A stretch of DNA of 64,000 nt, from NCBI RefSeq assembly GCF_001761485.1, contig NC_090774.1, positions 2,666,001-2,730,000 on the forward strand. Direction: 5' to 3'. Of this stretch, positions 21,240 to 31,128 are shown piece after piece. A model generated the notes under the pieces. That model saw nothing but the letters and a program-made list of their open reading frames with translations, ran no database searches and was not told the origin of the DNA. The stretch is from Yarrowia lipolytica (lineage: Eukaryota > Ascomycota > Dipodascomycetes > Dipodascales). Positions within the stretch are counted from its first letter, which is position 1, and every line of letters starts with the position of its first letter. The position numbers and the translations under genes were made by a program.

Positions 21240-22718
21240 ATGTTCTTCTCGCATCTCGGAAAGAAGAACGGCGGCCCTACAGCAAAGTCTTCCGATGTCA
21301 AACGCAAAGTGACCAAGGTCAAAACCCGCAAGCCAGTGGTTACGTCGGTTTCCAAATCGCCGTCTCCTAGTAAGACGGCTCCTCCACCCGCCACAGCAGC
21401 AGCAGCAGCAACAGCAGCAGCCAAGCCTTCGACGCCTCGAAAAAGTCGACGAAAGACGCCAAACATTTACCAGCTGTCGAAGAGCTCGTTGTCCGAGGTA
21501 GACACTGAAGAAAGTGAGCGTGAAGTGAGCTCTTCTCTCTCAACTCCGGGGCTCTATGAACTCGTGCCCCGAGATATTGTGACAGCTGGCTTTGGATCGG
21601 CCGAACTCGCCACCTCCATCCACATCACTAACGCCTCCGAATCGGGCAACTTGAGCATGACGGACATTTACGAGCCCGTGTCGACCGACAAGTCGCTCAG
21701 TGACCGGGTGAAACTGGGGGCACTGTCATGTGACTTCGTCGAGGACTACAGTCTCATCAAACCCAAGGTCCCCGGCGAGTTTGAGCCCGTGCGAGAGATT
21801 CTCAGCATTATGGAAATGACAGCTCTGCATTTCGTGGACAAGGGCGCGTCGGAGGAAATCAAACATCCGGTCATGGATGACTGCATCATGAGACGGTTCA
21901 GACGATCGTACGAGGGAGGCGATCTGGAAGGCATGAAGACTTCCATGAAGGAGTTTGACGAGGTGGTGAAGACACAGCGAGCCGAGGGCGCCATTCTGGC
22001 CAACCTCAAACAGCTCACTGCAGTACCTCAGGACCTAGCATACTTTCTACTCAACCAGGTATACAGCCGAATCGTGTCGCCGGAATCTAAAAGCCTACGG
22101 GACTACAAGGCATTTTCCAACAACGTCTACGGCGAACTCATGCCCCCATTCATGTCCACAGTGTTCCAGAAGACAGACTTGCAGCCCAGTTCTGTGTTTG
22201 TGGACCTTGGATCGGGAGTGGGAAACTGCACATTACAGGCTGCTTTGGAGGTGGGCTGCGAGAGTTGGGGATGCGAAGTGATGACCAACGCTTCGAGTCT
22301 GGCAGAAAAGCAGAAAATAGAGCTTTACAGTCGGGCCAAGATGTTTGGAATCAAGACCGGAGACATTCATTTGGTGGCGAGTAGTTTTGTGCATAACGAC
22401 GAGGTGCATTCGGCCATCTCTCGCGCAGATGTATTGCTGGTAAATAACTATGCATTTGACGGCACTCTCAACGCGCATTTGCTAGACATGTTTTTGGATC
22501 TCAAGGAGGGATGCAAGATTGTTTCGCTCAAGTCGTTTGTGCCAGTAGGCCATGTCATTTCCGAACATAACATTGAGTCGCCTGTCAACATTTTGAAGGT
22601 ACAAAAGTTGGACTTTTACTCGGGCTCCGTCTCCTGGACGGCTGCAGGAGGAACATATTACATTTCGACCGTGGACAGAAGTGCCATCAAGGCGTTTTTG
22701 TCGAAGGGTGGATATTAA
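21240..22718 (+). CDS. DOT1: Histone H3-K79 methyltransferase
   Basis: 492 residues. The N-terminus is Lys/Ser/Pro/Ala-rich and basic (residues 1-80), typical of the DNA- and nucleosome-binding tail of Dot1. The C-terminal catalytic domain has the AdoMet motif VDLGSGVGN around residues 321-329 and the family's NNYAFD near 402-407, followed by LKEGCKIVSLKSF. Expected role: mono- to trimethylation of H3 lysine 79, telomeric silencing and the DNA damage checkpoint. The start is the first ATG of the long frame and no splice signal suggests another. The 3' end may overlap the last exon of ATG16 on the other strand by 32 bases. Confidence 0.95.
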   Translation: MFFSHLGKKNGGPTAKSSDVKRKVTKVKTRKPVVTSVSKSPSPSKTAPPPATAAAAATAAAKPSTPRKSRRKTPNIYQLSKSSLSEVDTEESEREVSSSLSTPGLYELVPRDIVTAGFGSAELATSIHITNASESGNLSMTDIYEPVSTDKSLSDRVKLGALSCDFVEDYSLIKPKVPGEFEPVREILSIMEMTALHFVDKGASEEIKHPVMDDCIMRRFRRSYEGGDLEGMKTSMKEFDEVVKTQRAEGAILANLKQLTAVPQDLAYFLLNQVYSRIVSPESKSLRDYKAFSNNVYGELMPPFMSTVFQKTDLQPSSVFVDLGSGVGNCTLQAALEVGCESWGCEVMTNASSLAEKQKIELYSRAKMFGIKTGDIHLVASSFVHNDEVHSAISRADVLLVNNYAFDGTLNAHLLDMFLDLKEGCKIVSLKSFVPVGHVISEHNIESPVNILKVQKLDFYSGSVSWTAAGGTYYISTVDRSAIKAFLSKGGY

Positions 22719-22913
22719 GGCTGGGTTAGTAAATAAGTGTATATTAGTATTGTTGGTAGACGAGTACGTGTAGACGAACAATCGAATGCACCGTAGCAGC
22801 TGTCACGTAGTCATCATCACATCATATACGCGGCCGGAACGTCGTTGTCGGTTTGCTAGCGTCACGCGCCACCGCCAATAGCTCCCAACACCGTCATAAA
22901 AGCCCTCCTATAC

Positions 22914-23479
22914 TCACCTCTCGAGAAACGCATTGGCATCGTTCATCTTGTCGGCATCAGCAGCAGCCTTGGCTACCAGTCTCTGAACAAGAGTTTCGTT
23001 CTCCTGTTGCAGAGCCTCGGTTTTCTGTTCCAGGACATTCAGTTGGATCTGGTTTGCCAGCATGTCGTCCTGCAACAGTAACAACGCTTTTGCCTGCTCC
23101 TTGTGTTCTTCTGTCTTCTTTGCAAGGGCCGTTTCCAGCTCCCGGTTATGTTTCTCCAGTCGTTCGGCGTTGGTTCGATGGGTCACGTTCAGTTGCATGA
23201 GATTGTTGAGTCGCGGATTCACGTCATGCGTGCCTTCCTCATTATTTCTGTGTTAGTTACTTCAGAGAAGCTGTCTCATCAAAGTGATATACTCACTCTG
23301 ACGAACTGGACGGGGTGGCTACTGCTCTGGTAGCGGCTGTGTGGACTGTGTTAGCAGAAGTACCAGGGTCGATGTGGCCACGTGTGATACTCACAGGCCC
23401 GATAGACCTCGGCCATTGAGTGGTCGCCCTCGTCTCTTTTATCGAGAGCTACTGAAAGTGCTTCTTCCCAGCTGTTCAT
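22914..23479 (-). CDS. ATG16: Autophagy protein Atg16
   Basis: Exons 23479-23395, 23345-23297 and 23247 downward; introns have GTGAGT donors and GCTAACACAG and CTAACACAG tails. Product starts MNSWEEALSVALDKRDEGDH (Atg5-binding helix). A Ser/Thr linker and a long coiled coil (NVLEQKTEALQQENETLV) follow, ending ADKMNDANAFLER. Atg16 dimers hold the Atg12-Atg5 conjugate that lipidates Atg8 at forming autophagosomes. The frame reaches a TGA at 22914-22916, but this stop overlaps a perfect GTGAGT (22912-22917). A TACTAACCCAG tail ends at 22721. Using that intron (22721-22917) adds SLNIHPSTKTP and ends at 22687 inside the DOT1 tail. Intron 1 has a second acceptor 9 bases on. Confidence 0.85.
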
Positions 23480-23979
23480 GGTGTGGCGTGGAGGAGGCTA
23501 AGGAACCTGGAATGGTGTGCATGATTATGCAGTCAGCCGGAGTTAATTAGATCAATGGTGTGAATAAAGAGGACTTCATATTTTGCTCCTTGGATGTGGT
23601 AATTACAAGATCTTAAAAATTTCTGATCACTTAATCGCTAGTGAATCAATTGATAGTGTTCTCCGGCCAACCAACAGCCAATAATGTAATGATATCGGTA
23701 TTTGAACATGCCCTTGATGTACTCAGCTTTAGTTGGGAAAGCTTCTTGATACTTACTATATTGTGGAGTCTTTCGTGAAACCCCCAACTCCCTCTTTACT
23801 CCACGAAATAGACAGCTTGAAAGTGAAATCTAATGAAAAATAGTACCTAACACGAACCCAATATATATCTATTCTATATGTCAACTCGAATACCAACTTC
23901 ACGACTCCCTCCTTGCCCGCTTCTCTTTCTCTCACTTTTAAGTTTATAAATTTCACCTCTGAATATTCATCATACCAAC
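23480..23979. promoter_or_regulatory. Divergent promoter ATG16 / MRF1
   Basis: 500 bases. AT-rich with a tatatatcta segment near 23862-23872, about 110 bases before MRF1, and a pyrimidine-rich leader (ctccctccttgcccgcttctc). No gene seen. Confidence 0.55.
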
Positions 23980-25205
23980 ATGCAACTGCGATGGGCGTTG
24001 AAAGCACCATGGATGGCGCAGCGGTCTGTCCGGCTGTTCCACACCACCAGCATCAGTGAGTGTGTTCTTTTACGTGTCTTCCCACACCCCAAGACAGCCC
24101 CACTAACCCAGCATCGGTCCGAAAACTGCATCCGATCCTGCTTGGCAAGGCAGAGAGTATGAACAAGGAGTACGAGGCTCTTCAGGCGAGCCCTAACGAG
24201 GACCAGTTCAAGGACAAGAAGCTCATTGCGAAAATCAACTTGCTTGGTCAGGTGACGCACGAGCTGGACTCGTACAGAAACTCGATTGTGCAGTACGACG
24301 AGCTCATGAGCATGTGCGATGATCCCGAGCTGAAAAAGGATGCTGAAGATGAGATCCCCACCGTCGAGGCTGAGGCTGAGAAGGCTATCAAGAAGCTCGA
24401 GACTTTGCTTCTGCCCACACATCCTTACGGCGACATCGGCTGTATCATCGAGATGCGCCCTGGTATTGGAGGAGAAGAGGCCTGTTTGTTTACCGACAAC
24501 CTGCTGAACATGTACACTGGCTATGCCGACGAGATGGGCTGGCCGTACCAGATCACTAACGTGACTCGTAACGACAAGGGTGGCATTACTGAAGTCATCC
24601 TTTCAGTAGACGGAGAGGGAAGTTACAACATGCTTCAGCATGAGGGAGGAGTTCATCGAGTCCAGCGGGTTCCTGTCACCGAGTCTTCTGGACGAGTCCA
24701 CACATCTGCTGCCGCTGTTATCGTTTTGCCCCAGATATCAGAGAGTTCCGTTGCTGCTGATGACATTCAGTTTGCTCCTGGCGAGGTGCGAATCGATGTC
24801 ATGCGAGCTCAGGGAGCCGGAGGACAGCATGTTAACAAGACCGAGTCGGCCGTTCGACTGGTTCATATCCCCACCAAGACAATGGTTGTGATGCAGAACT
24901 CGCGGTCACAACGCCAGAACAAGGAGATGGCCTTTATGATTCTCCGAGGCCGTCTGGCTGAACAGAAGCGACGCGAACAGGCTGCAAAGAGCAAGAACGC
25001 AAGAACCAGCCAGGTGTCTGCCACCGACCGATCTGACAAGATCCGAACATACAACTTCCATCAGAACCGAGTCACGGACCATCGATGTGGGTACAGCGGT
25101 AACTTGGACGTGGTCATGTCGGGCAAGAAGCTGGATGCAGTGTTGGAGGCTCTGGAGGACCATTTTAGAGAGGAGTCCATCAAGGATCTCGAGGTCCAGG
25201 AATAA
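23980..25205 (+). CDS. MRF1: Mitochondrial peptide chain release factor 1
   Basis: Exon 1 is 23980-24055 and exon 2 is 24112-25205; the 56-base intron has donor GTGAGT and tail CACTAACCCAG. Product of 389 residues. Exon 1 encodes a basic amphipathic mitochondrial presequence (MQLRWALKAPWMAQRSVRLF). The release-factor core follows, with the catalytic GGQ at residues 262-264 in GAGGQHVNKTESAVRL and the region VPVTESSGRVHTSAA just ahead of it. The C-terminal domain ends with the family's SDKIRTYNFHQNRVTDHRCG. It hydrolyses peptidyl-tRNA at stop codons in mitochondria. An unspliced reading would start inside the intron at 24060 and lack a sensible presequence. Confidence 0.96.
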
Positions 25206-25621
25206 TGTATATAGCGAATTTTGGATGTATTAATACTGTCAAAGCTGTTTTAAAGCAGTTGTTAGGTGTCGTAACGAGTACTGATCAAAGGCTCCTATGG
25301 TGCGTGGGTCCAAACTACTTGCTTGTAGATTCAAGTAAGCTGACCAAAGATCAAGTAAAGCTAACTAAAGCGACGATAAGGCGGGTCATGGAACAATGCA
25401 ACAAAACTGCGTTATTGTGTATGAAACCACAGAGTCGCAACTGATATTCATTTTCTATTCAGTCGTGAGTCATTTTCCATATCTATCTCCTGTTCTCCCC
25501 AACATCAGATAGCAGCGATGGTGCACGACATGGGTAAGGGCTTAACAGCACTACGTACGCGATCTCTAATTAATTTACCACTCGAATTCATCATTCCTGT
25601 CTCTACTTACTAGCACACACA
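25206..25621. other. Intergenic region MRF1 / Snapin-like gene
   Basis: 416 bases with the MRF1 3' flank and a short promoter. A pyrimidine-rich leader precedes the ATG at 25622. No gene seen. Confidence 0.6.
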
Positions 25622-26205
25622 ATGTCTCTCGAAAACGAGGAAGCCTTGGCGTCACTACGCAGCGACATGGACACGGTGGTTCAGAACACGCTGAACCCGG
25701 CCATCGACACAACAGCCTGGAAAATCCGCGCCATCCACGAGTCCCAGGTGGTGCTCTCCACCGTGTTACATGGCCTAAGCATATGTGAGTGTGGTGTGAT
25801 GCATGGACAGAGGCTTGGTTGTGTGGTTTCTGACAATACTGTACCATGGGGGTGGTTTACAATCAAGAGCAGGGTTATTCAGTGAGGGACACCATGGCGA
25901 CGCCCTTTGCAACAATGCGGCCCGTGCAGACCAATTATCGAATGCTAACCGTGATTGTGGCAAGCACGATACGATACGATAAGATACGACATGACTTACC
26001 CGTTATGGGGCATTGTCCAATCGGACCTTGGGCCCTCATTCCCACTAACACAGCTCTAAAACACTACCAGGAAACCACCAAGGACCTGGTGGCGGTGTCT
26101 AGCATATCTGCACAGATCCGGGATGCAGAGGCCCGTCTGGAGAGCGTCAACAAGACGCTTGCGGCGGTGGAATCGCGGCTTGCTCGCATCAACTCCATGG
26201 TCTGA
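25622..26205 (+). CDS. Snapin-like BLOC-1 subunit (SNN1/BLOC1S7 family)
   Basis: Exon 1 is 25622-25784 and exon 2 is 26054-26205; the 269-base intron has donor GTGAGT and tail CACTAACACAG, and the frame is kept. Product of 104 residues. The pattern NPAIDTTAWKIRAIHESQV corresponds by eye to the human Snapin segment with RESQV, and the end ARLESVNKTL...RLARINSMV corresponds to the Snapin C-terminus ending RLRRLNHSV. The whole protein is predicted coiled coil. Snapin/SNN1 is a small BLOC-1 subunit acting in endosomal cargo sorting. Neither exon alone looks like a gene, so it is easily missed. Homology is my reading of the pattern; another small coiled-coil protein is the alternative. Confidence 0.72.
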
Positions 26206-27031
26206 GTGAGTCCTACAATTGTAGTCTCACATGCCCTGGTCTGCGGGGAAAAGAGCCACAAGCCATTTCCCAGAATATATGCTTTTCTGTATGGCTGTGT
26301 GGACACTTCCTCAGACAGCAGCAGTCTAAGCTAACGGCTGCTCAGAGGTCGATCCATTGCATGCAGCTCCAGTCGGAGTTGAGAGAATCGGATTTACAGC
26401 ACGTCTAATATTTATTCCCGTGTCGATTATTATCATCTCTTTATTTCGAGCCGCTTCTGCAGGTGTGGAGAAGAGAGGCCCCTTGCGTGTTCGGGTGAGA
26501 CAATGCTGGGTTCGCTGACAGTTGCATTGTGAACCCACCCCATGTCATTGTATCAAGTCGTAGACGTGTGAATTACGTCACTTTTATGTTCCTGATATTC
26601 ACATTCAGACAAAAAGCCAAAAAGAGACTCTTCGGTGTACCCCCGCTCAAATAGAGTTGCTTTGTTGGGTTACCGAGCCTGACAAGCCCCGAACACGAGG
26701 GCCGTATTCGTTGGACTATGGCACTTGTTGGCGGGATGGTGGGGAATAAGTACAGCTCCAGTAGTCACATTGTGAGTGTAATCGCCCTGGCTAAAATGTA
26801 GAAGCCACTTCGCCTGCAACGGCAGCACAGTCGTGGTACTGTTCATCCCACAGGGCCCGTCACTCAACACATGGTCTCTAACTAAGCCCCCACCACATCC
26901 CCAGTTTATCACCTGCAAACAGCATGTGCCATGCAAACCAGTAATTAGACTTTGAAACCCGCAATATAATGTCGAGGACATAATCGCTCCTTCAAACTAA
27001 CCACCGAATCCATATTGCAACCCGTCTCGCC
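26206..27031. other. Intergenic region upstream of OSH3
   Basis: 826 bases. A minus-strand frame at 26670-26981 (103 codons) has no motif or codon bias and is taken as chance. Holds the OSH3 promoter. No gene seen. Confidence 0.6.
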
Positions 27032-29422
27032 ATGGAAACCATCGAAGTGGCCTCGCGGTCGTTTGTCATCAAGTGGGTCACTGCCCCCGAGGGCTCCGCC
27101 ATCACCTTCAAAGTTCACCCCCTGAAAAAGTCCATCAACGTGGGCATCTTCGAGAAGGAGCGGAGCAACAACTTGCAGGTCGAAATCGAGGCTGAAGGAC
27201 ACAATGCCGGCCGACGAGCCTCCATCTCGGCTCCCCACTCGGGAACCATCGAAAAACGACTTGAATCAAGCGGATTGTCCCCTGTTCTGCCGCTCAAAAA
27301 GTGCAACGCCAACGAACAGTCCGAGGGAGTCTACAAGGTCCCCAAGGGAAAGGGAGGCATCTACGCCCTTGTGTTCGACAACACCTTCTCCAAAACCACA
27401 CCCAAAACCGTCCATTTCACTGTCCAGGCCATGGAAGAGGGACATGCGGCTAACAATGCTCCCCATACCCTTGTCTCCGAGACCGCCGTATCCGGTATCC
27501 TGCTCAAAAAGCGACGAAAGAAGCTCCAGGGATACACCCGACGGTACTTTGTTCTGGATCTCAAGCTGGCCATTCTCAATTACTACACAGACCCCAAGTC
27601 CAACTCGTTGCGAGGCTCTCTGCCCCTGACCTTGTGTGCCATCTCTGCCTCCAAGGCCCAGAGACTCATCTTTGTGGACTCGGGTATGGAGGTGTGGAAC
27701 CTCAAGGCCCTCAACGACGCCGACTGGCAGATCTGGGTCGACACCTTTGAGCGGATCAGAAAGGGCAAGAGCGGAGGTGCTGCTGACGAACCTGTTCCCG
27801 CAGTCGCTGCTGTGACCGCACCTGACCAGGAGAAGTTTGCTCAGCTTGTGGCCAAGCTACGAGAGACCAAGGATATTTCCGATGTGGCTGCTCAGGAGCC
27901 CGGCGCTTCCAACGTGACCAAGGACCTCAATGCGCGCCTAGCAGCGCTGTATCTCGAGTTCACCGACGTGGTGTCCCATGTTGCTCATGAGAGCGCCATG
28001 TACTCACAGCCCATGGCCAAGCGAGCGTCCTTTAACGGCTCCATCATGTCCGAGCATGACACTTTCTACGACGCTGAGGAGAACCCCGACAAGGACGGAG
28101 TTGTGTTCCTGGACGACGACGCTGTTGACGACGATGACGACGGAGCTGAGCACGACTCCACAGACGAGGAGGACGAGGGACACCATGTTGCTCCTGTTGT
28201 CCATGATGCTGATGACGCTGATGATCTGTACCCACTGCATGAGGTTCAGCCGGTCAAGCACCGAGTCACTCTTCCTGATGCTGCTTCCACCCCCCCTTCC
28301 ATGTTGGGTATCCTCAAGAAGAGTGTCGGCAAGGATATGGGCTCCATGGCCGTCCCCATCACCACCAACGAGCCTATTTCTGCTCTACAGAGATTCGCCG
28401 AGATGTTCGAGTACCCCCAGCTGCTGGACGAGGCTGAAAACGTGCCTGCCAATGACGGAGAGCGAATCATCTACGTGGCCACCTGGGCTGTCTCCTACCT
28501 CGCCTCCATGCGAGCTAAGGAGCGCGCTCTCCGAAAGCCTTTCAACCCTCTTCTTGGAGAGACCTATGAGCTGGTTCGACCCGATCTCGGTTACAGACTC
28601 ATCTCTGAAAAAGTGTGTCATCACCCTCCCGTTATGGCTCTGCATGTAGACTCCGAGCATGGCTGGTCTGTGGCCCACTCGTCTGAGCCCGTGCAGAAGT
28701 TCTGGGGTAAGTCGATGGAAATTAACTACCTGGGCCCTATCGTCGTTAAGTTCCGACAGTCCGGCGAGGTTTTCCACTGGAGCAACCCCACCACGTACCT
28801 GCGAAACATCATGGCTGGTGAGAAGTACACCGAGCCTGTTGGCGACTTCACCATCTTCTCTTCCACCGGAGAGAAGGCCATTGTCGAGTTCAAGGCCGGA
28901 GGAATGTTCTCCGGTCGAAGCGAAGAGCTCAACATCAAGGCTGTTTCAGCTAATGGTTCTAACCTGCCCTGCTTCGCCTCCGGTAAGTGGACCGAGCAGA
29001 TCACCCTCAACAACGCCAAGGGTCAGAAGAAGACCATCTGGAAGGTCGGCAACCTCGTCAACAACCACACCAAGAAGTGGGGTTTCACCGAGTTCACCGC
29101 CGGTCTCAACGAGGTCACCCCCATCGAAAAAGGACACGCTTCCCCTTACGACTCGCGGTTCCGACCCGACCAGAAGGAGTACGAGGCTGGCCAGACCGAC
29201 AAGGCCGAGGCCGGCAAACAGGAGCTGGAGGAGAAGCAGCGGGAGCGACGAAAGGTGCTACAGGACTCGGGTAAGACGTACAAGCCCACCTTTTTCGAAA
29301 AGTCGTCTGGTTTGGACGGAGTCAACGAGCAGGGCGATCTGTACCTGCTTACCAAGGGTCCCAACAACTACTGGAACCGACGAAAGCAGGGCAACTGGGA
29401 GGGTCTTACTCCTTTGTGGTAG
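27032..29422 (+). CDS. OSH3: Oxysterol-binding protein, Osh3 type
   Basis: 796 residues, single exon. An N-terminal GOLD-like beta domain (about 1-130) is followed by a PH domain (about 152-248, KKRRKKLQGYTRRYFVLD to WQIWVDTFERI). A linker holds an FFAT-like motif near residue 343 (DTFYDAEEN) flanked by Asp/Glu runs, which would bind VAP proteins in the ER. The sterol/PI4P transfer domain (about 440-780) has KPFNPLLGETYE and the signature CHHPPVMA near residue 529. The GOLD-PH-FFAT-ORD order is that of yeast Osh3 rather than the short Osh4 type. Expected to work at ER-plasma membrane contacts in PI4P turnover and lipid exchange. Ends convergently with the transporter at 29890. Confidence 0.93.
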   Translation: METIEVASRSFVIKWVTAPEGSAITFKVHPLKKSINVGIFEKERSNNLQVEIEAEGHNAGRRASISAPHSGTIEKRLESSGLSPVLPLKKCNANEQSEGVYKVPKGKGGIYALVFDNTFSKTTPKTVHFTVQAMEEGHAANNAPHTLVSETAVSGILLKKRRKKLQGYTRRYFVLDLKLAILNYYTDPKSNSLRGSLPLTLCAISASKAQRLIFVDSGMEVWNLKALNDADWQIWVDTFERIRKGKSGGAADEPVPAVAAVTAPDQEKFAQLVAKLRETKDISDVAAQEPGASNVTKDLNARLAALYLEFTDVVSHVAHESAMYSQPMAKRASFNGSIMSEHDTFYDAEENPDKDGVVFLDDDAVDDDDDGAEHDSTDEEDEGHHVAPVVHDADDADDLYPLHEVQPVKHRVTLPDAASTPPSMLGILKKSVGKDMGSMAVPITTNEPISALQRFAEMFEYPQLLDEAENVPANDGERIIYVATWAVSYLASMRAKERALRKPFNPLLGETYELVRPDLGYRLISEKVCHHPPVMALHVDSEHGWSVAHSSEPVQKFWGKSMEINYLGPIVVKFRQSGEVFHWSNPTTYLRNIMAGEKYTEPVGDFTIFSSTGEKAIVEFKAGGMFSGRSEELNIKAVSANGSNLPCFASGKWTEQITLNNAKGQKKTIWKVGNLVNNHTKKWGFTEFTAGLNEVTPIEKGHASPYDSRFRPDQKEYEAGQTDKAEAGKQELEEKQRERRKVLQDSGKTYKPTFFEKSSGLDGVNEQGDLYLLTKGPNNYWNRRKQGNWEGLTPLW

Positions 29423-29889
29423 GCTGGTAGTTTAGACATGTAGACTATTTACCAATGAGATATGATTTTGATAAGCAGAGTGGAACTATAGCGATTGTGT
29501 TGCTACAAGTAAAAAAATTGGGATTTATATGTTGTTTCCAAGGGGCAAGTGGCATGTGCCCATCTACTAAAGAGCTCCATGCCTGTTGTTGTTACTCCGG
29601 TAACACTTCTATAACAACTTCCAGGTAACACTGCGTGTTCGACATGAGTATTCAACTCACTCGTTAACCCCTGCATTGAGAGCACAATCGAGGCATCTCG
29701 ATCACACGACTCGTGCGATATGCTTCTTGGCAGGACTCTCATTTCGATACACTTTGTTGTCTTATCTCTATCAATATCAAGCTTGAAGGCTATGTCCCGC
29801 AAGTTCGTTCGATCTACAGTGTGCTGGTACTTGCAACCACCTCAGGTTTCAGGTCATAAAATTAATAAATAAATGCAATCATGCTAGCA
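29423..29889. other. Convergent intergenic region OSH3 / transporter
   Basis: 467 bases between two 3' ends. A minus frame at 29503-29802 has no coding signs. AT-rich aataaataaatg near 29862 may serve 3'-end formation of the transporter. No gene seen. Confidence 0.6.
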
Positions 29890-31128
29890 CTACTCTTCAT
29901 CGTCGTCCATCAACTCGTCCTCGTCTTGTCTATTGATGACGACAAAGGACAGACACAGAATAATAGCGCCAAAAACGTATGTTAGTGAGGGCAGCGACCG
30001 TTTGATAAACAGGTCGCCTGCCATGGCCAGAGGCACGGTGGCCCCTAGGCCGACGGTGACCACCAGCGGCGAGGTCATGAGCATGGCCAGCACCCAGAAA
30101 AAGTCGGACACCAGAGTAGCAGCGGCGTTGGCCAGCACTATGAGCCACACTTTCTCCGTTTGGGGCAGACCAAACTTCTCCACTCCAAGGTAGTCCAAAA
30201 GAGGGATGGTGGGCCACAACAGGAGAATGTTGAACAGACCCACAAAGCCCAAAAACATCTTTGTGTTGATTCGAGACTCGTCCCCGACCTTAACCTTGAG
30301 CAGTGTCATGTAGAACCCGTAAACCACCGCTCCAGCCAGCGCCAGAAGATCCCCAAAAACAATGTCGCTGGTCTGGACACCCATTCTGGTCTGAGTAGCG
30401 ACGGAATCGGCCTTGGAGACGAGAAACACGCCGCACATGCTGAACACCAGGGCCAGAAGCTTGGTGGCTGTGAAGGCCTCGACGCCGAATGCAGATCCAA
30501 TCACCAGGGTGAAAAAGCTTGACGTGCATGACAGAATTGTCTGCGAGCTGACGCTAGTGTATTTGAGAGAGGCGTTTGTGAGGAAGTTGGAGAAGAACCA
30601 GAGTATGCAAAACTGGAGCGAGAGAATGGCCGTCTGTTTGGTGCTCAGTAGCTCGTCCTCGTCCTGTCCTGTGAGTTGTTCCACGGACTTGAACGGAGTG
30701 AGTTTGGGCGACTCGTCCGAGTTTTCATCAATGACCGAGTACTCGGGGGTCGCTGTTTTGTTGCCGCGCACCTTGCGGAACATGGTGGGAATCAAATAAA
30801 CGCTGAAAACCGCAGTGTTCATATATGTGAGGAAGTAGGGCTTGGGGTACTCTCCTGTGGAGAAGATCGAGTTGACCAGAAAGCCAGAAGCCACCCACAA
30901 AAGCACCACCAATCCCAGCAGAATCAGACCCACTCGCCACCGACGGCGTCTTAGCGCGCGGCTCTTCTTGTTATGTTTTTTGGCGGACGCGTCGAATTCA
31001 TCAATGATTCCACTGGAGCCGGAAAGCGTGGGTCGCAACTCCAGAACCGATCCTCCGTTGTGAGACTGGCGTCGACTTTGAGAGCCCATACTGGTATAGT
31101 CGGGCGAAGGATGAGTCTCGTGTAGCAT
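29890..31128 (-). CDS. SLC35F-type drug/metabolite transporter family membrane protein
   Basis: 412 residues if the first ATG is used; the ATG at 31089 (MGSQSRRQS) is an equally good start. A basic cytosolic segment (KKHNKKSRALRRRRWR) precedes about ten hydrophobic helices, beginning VGLILLGLVVLLWVASGF. The segment FCILWFFSNFLTNASLKYTSVSSQTILSCTSSFFT is characteristic of the SLC35F5 / yeast YML018C-THI74 group, whose members sit in vacuolar or other endomembranes. The substrate is unknown. The C-terminus is acidic (RQDEDELMDDDEE). No intron signals seen. Confidence 0.82.
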   Translation of the reverse strand: MLHETHPSPDYTSMGSQSRRQSHNGGSVLELRPTLSGSSGIIDEFDASAKKHNKKSRALRRRRWRVGLILLGLVVLLWVASGFLVNSIFSTGEYPKPYFLTYMNTAVFSVYLIPTMFRKVRGNKTATPEYSVIDENSDESPKLTPFKSVEQLTGQDEDELLSTKQTAILSLQFCILWFFSNFLTNASLKYTSVSSQTILSCTSSFFTLVIGSAFGVEAFTATKLLALVFSMCGVFLVSKADSVATQTRMGVQTSDIVFGDLLALAGAVVYGFYMTLLKVKVGDESRINTKMFLGFVGLFNILLLWPTIPLLDYLGVEKFGLPQTEKVWLIVLANAAATLVSDFFWVLAMLMTSPLVVTVGLGATVPLAMAGDLFIKRSLPSLTYVFGAIILCLSFVVINRQDEDELMDDDEE

